Source of the DNA: Datnioides undecimradiatus
Taxonomy: Eukaryota; Chordata; Actinopteri; Lobotiformes; Datnioididae
DNA: 64,000 bases
Reading direction: 5' to 3'
Assembly (NCBI GenBank): GCA_008933995.1
Contig: WARS01000036.1
Span: 666,001-730,000 of the forward strand
Shown here: piece by piece, positions 60,210-64,000 of the stretch
How positions within the stretch are numbered: the first letter of the stretch is position 1
How the letters are laid out: each line of letters starts with the position of its first letter
Translations under genes and position numbers: made by a program
The notes under the pieces: model-generated
Told to the model about the DNA's origin: nothing
Databases searched by the model: none
The model's input: only the letters and a program-made list of their open reading frames with translations

Positions 60210-61899
60210 AGTGCTGGGGCATGTCAAACTGCCAGACTTAGAATCTAAAATAAAGAGCATTCCATATCATTCATGGGAGTGAATTCTGGTCCTTAAACCA
60301 TCCACATTCACAGAATTGTGAGATCCTCCATGGCAGCCGGGGCTTCAGGACTCAGTTGTTTCTATCTAGTCTGGGTTTTAAATGATAAATAATATAGAAC
60401 AATAAAAGAGTGAGGAAGAGTCTGTCTGTTTAAAATACAATAAATGTACCCATATGTTCAACCAAACTCATTAAATCCACTTTAAAAACGACTGCTTTAG
60501 TGACAATGGCACTTACCCTACTGCCATTCTCCTCTGGCTTCAAAATAATAACATCACTCATGCCTTTAAATGAAGTGACTGGTGCAGTGAGTAATGAATG
60601 TATTGTACATCTCATCATGCAGACAAGCCAACGCCCCTTTCCCTTTCCCCCACGCTCTCTCCCACTCCTTTTAATCAAGTCTCTCTCCTTCCCTCGGTGC
60701 CTGCCTGCTCAGCACACTCACTCTTTTTTCTTCCTCCCCCACTGCCCTCATCTCAGTCTTCCCCCCCTTTATACCCACTCCCATGCTACCGTAATTTATT
60801 TTTAGCTCTCTTGTTCTAATCTTAGCTCCCAGCTCCAGAGGAAGCCAAGGAGCGCTCTGCGATGCGGGGGCGTGATAAGTGTGCACTTGCCGCGTGTCGG
60901 CGTGCGCTTGTCTGTGTGTGAGAGCGTGGGCGTGCTGAAGTTTGCAGTCCCATCATGTATGTGTGATGGAGTCAGGCTGTATGCAGACATCTGAGTGCAG
61001 GGATGCATGTAAGTGGATGTATGCGAGGTGGGTGTGTGCCTGCAAGGGCAAGAATTAACAAAGTGCTCTTTTTCTTATTTGCGGTGCAGCCGTGCGTGCA
61101 TTGTGTATCTGCACAGTACGTGCAGTTGCATGAAATATGTGGTGGTCCAGAGTGATTGAACAGCGGGGTACAATACATGCTGTAATATCATCCTACTTCT
61201 GAAACACAGATCAGTGCACCCAGTCGACTGGTTGCTCTTGCACGTTGCGCTGTTTCGCCCAAGGCTCTGGGGTCATGACAGTCACTCTGCAGCCTGTGAA
61301 TCAGCAGGGAGGGCCACTGAAAGTACAACGATCACCATGATGATTCGTCTTTTACTTCCTCATCTTGTTCTGATTAAATCTTTTGCTTTCTTTCTTGCTC
61401 GGTAAACCACCTCTGGTTTGGCATCCCTGCGGTTCAGTTCTTACTTTCCAACTTCCTCTACAGCATCTTTTCCATCCACGCTGCATTAAAAGTCTTTTTT
61501 TTGCTGCAATGAACACGATCATAAAATTACTAGTCCTTTCAGATTGCCTCTTGAAATATCTGTTTACTCAGCTAGGGGTTGCTAGATACCTGCAGGCTCC
61601 TCTCGTATTCTCCACCAGTCTTTTCTTACATACATATGCAAACACACTCTCCTGGGCTGCTGGTATCAGAGGGGTTTGCATACATAACCAGGATGGACAT
61701 CTGCAACCCGGACCTAAGATATGGGCAGCAGCTTGTGCATTTGGAATCGTGCGTCCTCTGGGTGCTCTGCTACAGACACATGCTGATATGTGCACACATT
61801 TGCACATTTGCATCCCACTCACACTCTGCAGTAAGTGTGCTGTGCCCTGGAGAAACAAACGGCACTGCAGTGGGAAAGGAGGGCTTGAGGAAGAGCAAA

Positions 61900-62110
61900 A
61901 CAGAAAATGAGAGAGCCAAAGTTCCCCCTCCCCTATGCCTCTCCTCCTCCTCCTCCTCTCTCTTCTCCTTGGCTGGCTGGGCTATTTATATCGAGCTGGA
62001 TCCAATCTTAGCAGCAGCTGCGGGGGACTCAGCCAGTCAGGGACAGCCCGTGCTTCCCCCCTGCACTATTTTTAGCAACAGGACGGCTTCAAACAGCAGC
62101 AGTAAGCTAT
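61900..62110. promoter_or_regulatory. Candidate enhancer or alternative promoter with MEF2 and E-box motifs
   Basis: A MEF2-type CTATTTATA (61982-61990), a CAGCTG E-box (62015-62020) and a perfect MEF2 site CTATTTTTAG (62066-62075) cluster within 95 bp. A further TTATTTTTAG lies at 60796-60805. MEF2 plus E-box pairs are typical of muscle and activity-regulated neuronal enhancers, which would suit a neuronal channel gene. Function is inferred from motifs only. Confidence 0.35.
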
Positions 62111-62864
62111 TCTTGTCCCTATGTTTTGCTCCCTCTGCTGCTGCTGCACCAGCCAAAGGCGTGCTGCATGTTTTTGTGTTTGATGGAAGTAGTTAAAAAG
62201 CACTTGGCCTCGGCTTATCAAGTCCTGATGTGTGCACAAATCTGTGTGTGAATTTGAAAGTAGCGGTGGAGAGGTCATACCTTTTATCCACGAGACCCCT
62301 CTTAAGGTGAGTGTCTCCTCAGGCTATCCGTTAGCATCCTATATAATTTCATTTACAATTTGCACTTTCATGGCTGCAGAGGTGTGACTGATCTGGTGAG
62401 TGTATGGCAGTAATGCTGCCACCTCAGTGTAAAAGAGATATGCAGCAGGCATCAGGACAGTGTGTAGATGGTATATGAATGCATACAGATGACATCATGC
62501 ATCTACATGCACTGGTGCCACTATGGCTTTGCTGTTTTGCTTTAATGAGAAACAAGAGCATTTTCACATAAAATGACTTATTTTTTATCATTATTCTGAA
62601 ATATTTTCTTGGTATTACCAGATGCCACATAATTGAATGATTAAAATACCATTTTCATGTTAGAAAATGACATCGATTCATCTTGTTACACCACAAAATG
62701 TTGTAATTACTTAACAAAACCAGCTTTTCTTGTTATAACGTGTTCCATTAGCATGTGTTATCATAAGATAAACACAGCAGCTGACGTTGGCCAGATAAAA
62801 CATACAATGACCTGTTCACATATGGTTTAAGTGCTTGTGAAGCTTGGGCCACGGTGACAGAAGT

Positions 62865-63000
62865 ACCATCCATCCATTAGTGCATCCATAGCAATTATCC
62901 TGCAGAGTTGCAGGGTCACTGGAGCCTGACACGGGGTGACACATAGGGACAGTCCAGTATGCTAACACTACTGACCTTTGCTGAGTCGCAGCCTGCTAAT
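62865..63000. repeat. Degenerate teleost interspersed repeat
   Basis: CCATCCATCCATTAGTGCAT, then a decayed 'ttatcctgcagagttgcagg' block, GGTCACTGGAGCCTG and GACACATAGGGACAGTCCAG, follow the well-known fish repeat that begins CCATCCATCCAT and reads '...gggtcgc..ggagcct..acacaggg...'. It is shortened and mutated. Confidence 0.6.
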
Positions 63001-63173
63001 CACTGACGCAAAACACACACACACACCATGTGATTATTCATACACAGGCATGCAACAACACAACACAACAAAACAACCCACCACATGTCTAGATCATCAT
63101 GTTATAGGTTTATCAGTAATGTAATTGCTCCAGGCTGCAGTGTCTCCTGAGGCAATGAGGAGAGCCTCACATA

Positions 63174-63680
63174 CAGTGGGTATAGAGAATCTACACACCC
63201 TTATGAAATTGCATTGCATTTAATGTAATGTCATAACAACCAAACATAAAAAAACACATTTAAATAAACAATTTAAATAAAAATACCCTGAGTACATATT
63301 TCTGCACACCCATTCATAACGAGGTTCTACCTGTGCTCAAATTTAACCAGTCACCTTCAAAATGCTGTGTGCAGGAAACAGCACACACCTGCCGTCAATG
63401 ATAGTGATTTTGAGTGAAACCAGATGAAAGTCAGCTGCTGCTGTAGGACTTGCTTTAATGTCTGGGGCTGCATCCTACTGAGAGAGCCATGGGACATCTC
63501 ATAATTAAACAGTAGCACTCAGGAGAGGGATATAAAAGAATATGTAAGGCTTTAGATGTTCCGCAGAAAATCATCATCGTAAATGGAGAAGATATGGCTC
63601 CACAGAGATGTTACAAAGTCTCCAGAGTTGATGAGAAGACAAGGGGGAAACTAATTGCAATGGCAAATGCTGCATCCCCT
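63174..63680 (+). mobile_element. Truncated Tc1/mariner element (second family)
   Basis: After a TA dinucleotide the sequence begins CAGTGGGTATAGAGAATCTA then CACACCCTT, the terminal-repeat style of a distinct, widespread Tc1-like family. The usual internal landmarks follow in order: the CTGCACACCCATTCATAAC block, AACCAGTCACCTTCAAAATG and CACACCTGCCGTCAATGATA. A decayed transposase start comes last (a GCCATGGG-type start near 63490, then helix-turn-helix sequence with several stops and shifts). Only the left third is present; the right end is missing or was replaced by the next repeat. Confidence 0.75.
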
Positions 63681-63809
63681 CTGTTGTGTGTATGTCTTGG
63701 CCTTGGGATGAAGGGCAAAACAAACACCCAAGCCGTTCTCAACTGAGCCAAAAGATCCCTTCAGTTACTTCAAACAGTGTGGGAAAATGTATTATGACAT
63801 GGCCAAGCC

Positions 63810-63994
63810 AATGGATGGTATTTCTACAGAGCCCCTCAAGTCTTCCAACTCAAAGTGCTTTACGCTACATGTCAGCATTCACACCCATTCATATACTGAT
63901 GGCACATCTGTCATCATACACATTCACACAGTTTTTGGGGCTCATTATCTTGCCCAACTACAGGAGCAGGAAGCAGCAACCTGCTCCGCCCTGA
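63810..63994. repeat. Fragment of a teleost interspersed repeat at the window edge
   Basis: The order GGTATTTCTACAGAGCCCCT, ACTCAAAGTGCTTTACGCTA, CATTCACACCCATTCATA, CTGATGGC, ATCTTGCCC and GAGCAGGAAGCAG follows the common fish repeat that starts 'tttatatagcgcc..ctcaaagcgctttaca'. It runs to the end of the window. Confidence 0.65.
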
Positions 63995-64000
63995 GCCAGC

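Larger units (their letters stand above)
59001..62860 (-). other. Large kcnh intron, no exon recognised
   Basis: No upstream channel exon can be found. The open frames here (for example 59580-60017 and 61383-62196) show no similarity I recognise. A GT microsatellite lies at 60176-60207, and a MEF2/E-box motif cluster at 60796-62075 is listed separately. Confidence 0.55.

Noticed and set aside
61383-62196. Two overlapping open frames of 175 and 205 codons
   Set aside because: There is no family similarity or splice context, and they contain poly-Ser from (TCC)n; they lie inside the kcnh intron.

Overview
The window reads as nuclear DNA of a ray-finned fish, probably a percomorph-like teleost. 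The genes are intron-rich with canonical GT-AG sites and encode vertebrate proteins. Spacing is compact, CA/GT microsatellites are abundant, and Tc1-like transposons and other interspersed repeats typical of fish genomes are present. No organism name can be read from the sequence.

Layout. Bases 1 to about 11.5 kb hold no gene that can be supported, only microsatellites and a few stretches that look like candidate regulatory DNA. Eight protein genes follow: dnajb11 (-), tbccd1 (+), crygs (+), lcmt2/tyw4 (-), a rab5 gene (+), dbr1 (-), armc8 (+), and the 3' end of an ELK-type kcnh potassium channel gene (-) whose upstream exons lie beyond the right edge. The last 5 kb is channel-gene intron ending in a cluster of decayed repeats.

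The reading frames of seven genes were reassembled exon by exon. The coding lengths sum correctly to 360 (dnajb11), 595 (tbccd1), 174 (crygs), 216 (rab5), 576 (dbr1) and 673 (armc8) residues. lcmt2 gives 691 residues only if one extra base in exon 9 is ignored.

The genes are arranged as alternating head-to-head and tail-to-tail pairs. dnajb11/tbccd1, lcmt2/rab5 and dbr1/armc8 share short upstream regions. crygs/lcmt2, rab5/dbr1 and armc8/kcnh converge, with opposing poly(A) signals only about 60 to 240 bp apart. crygs-tbccd1-dnajb11 and dbr1-armc8 keep the order and relative orientation known in human 3q27 and 3q22. A rab5 gene linked to an ELK channel gene echoes human RAB5A-KCNH8, RAB5C-KCNH4 and RAB5B-KCNH3.

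The encoded proteins are not one pathway. They are an ER co-chaperone, a centrosome/Golgi-positioning protein, a lens crystallin, a tRNA wybutosine enzyme, an endosomal GTPase, the RNA lariat debranching enzyme, a CTLH ubiquitin-ligase subunit and a neuronal K+ channel. I did not find a convincing new multi-gene system.

The points most worth checking are: GCTAGC/GTTAGC-rich clusters just downstream of the promoters; dinucleotide repeats abutting splice sites of consecutive kcnh exons and an armc8 exon; an in-frame, stop-free 81-nt armc8 intron flanked by a near-duplicate sequence; a multi-exon lcmt2 (human LCMT2 is intronless) with an apparent frameshift; and a Tc1 transposase gene carrying an in-frame 21-bp minisatellite.
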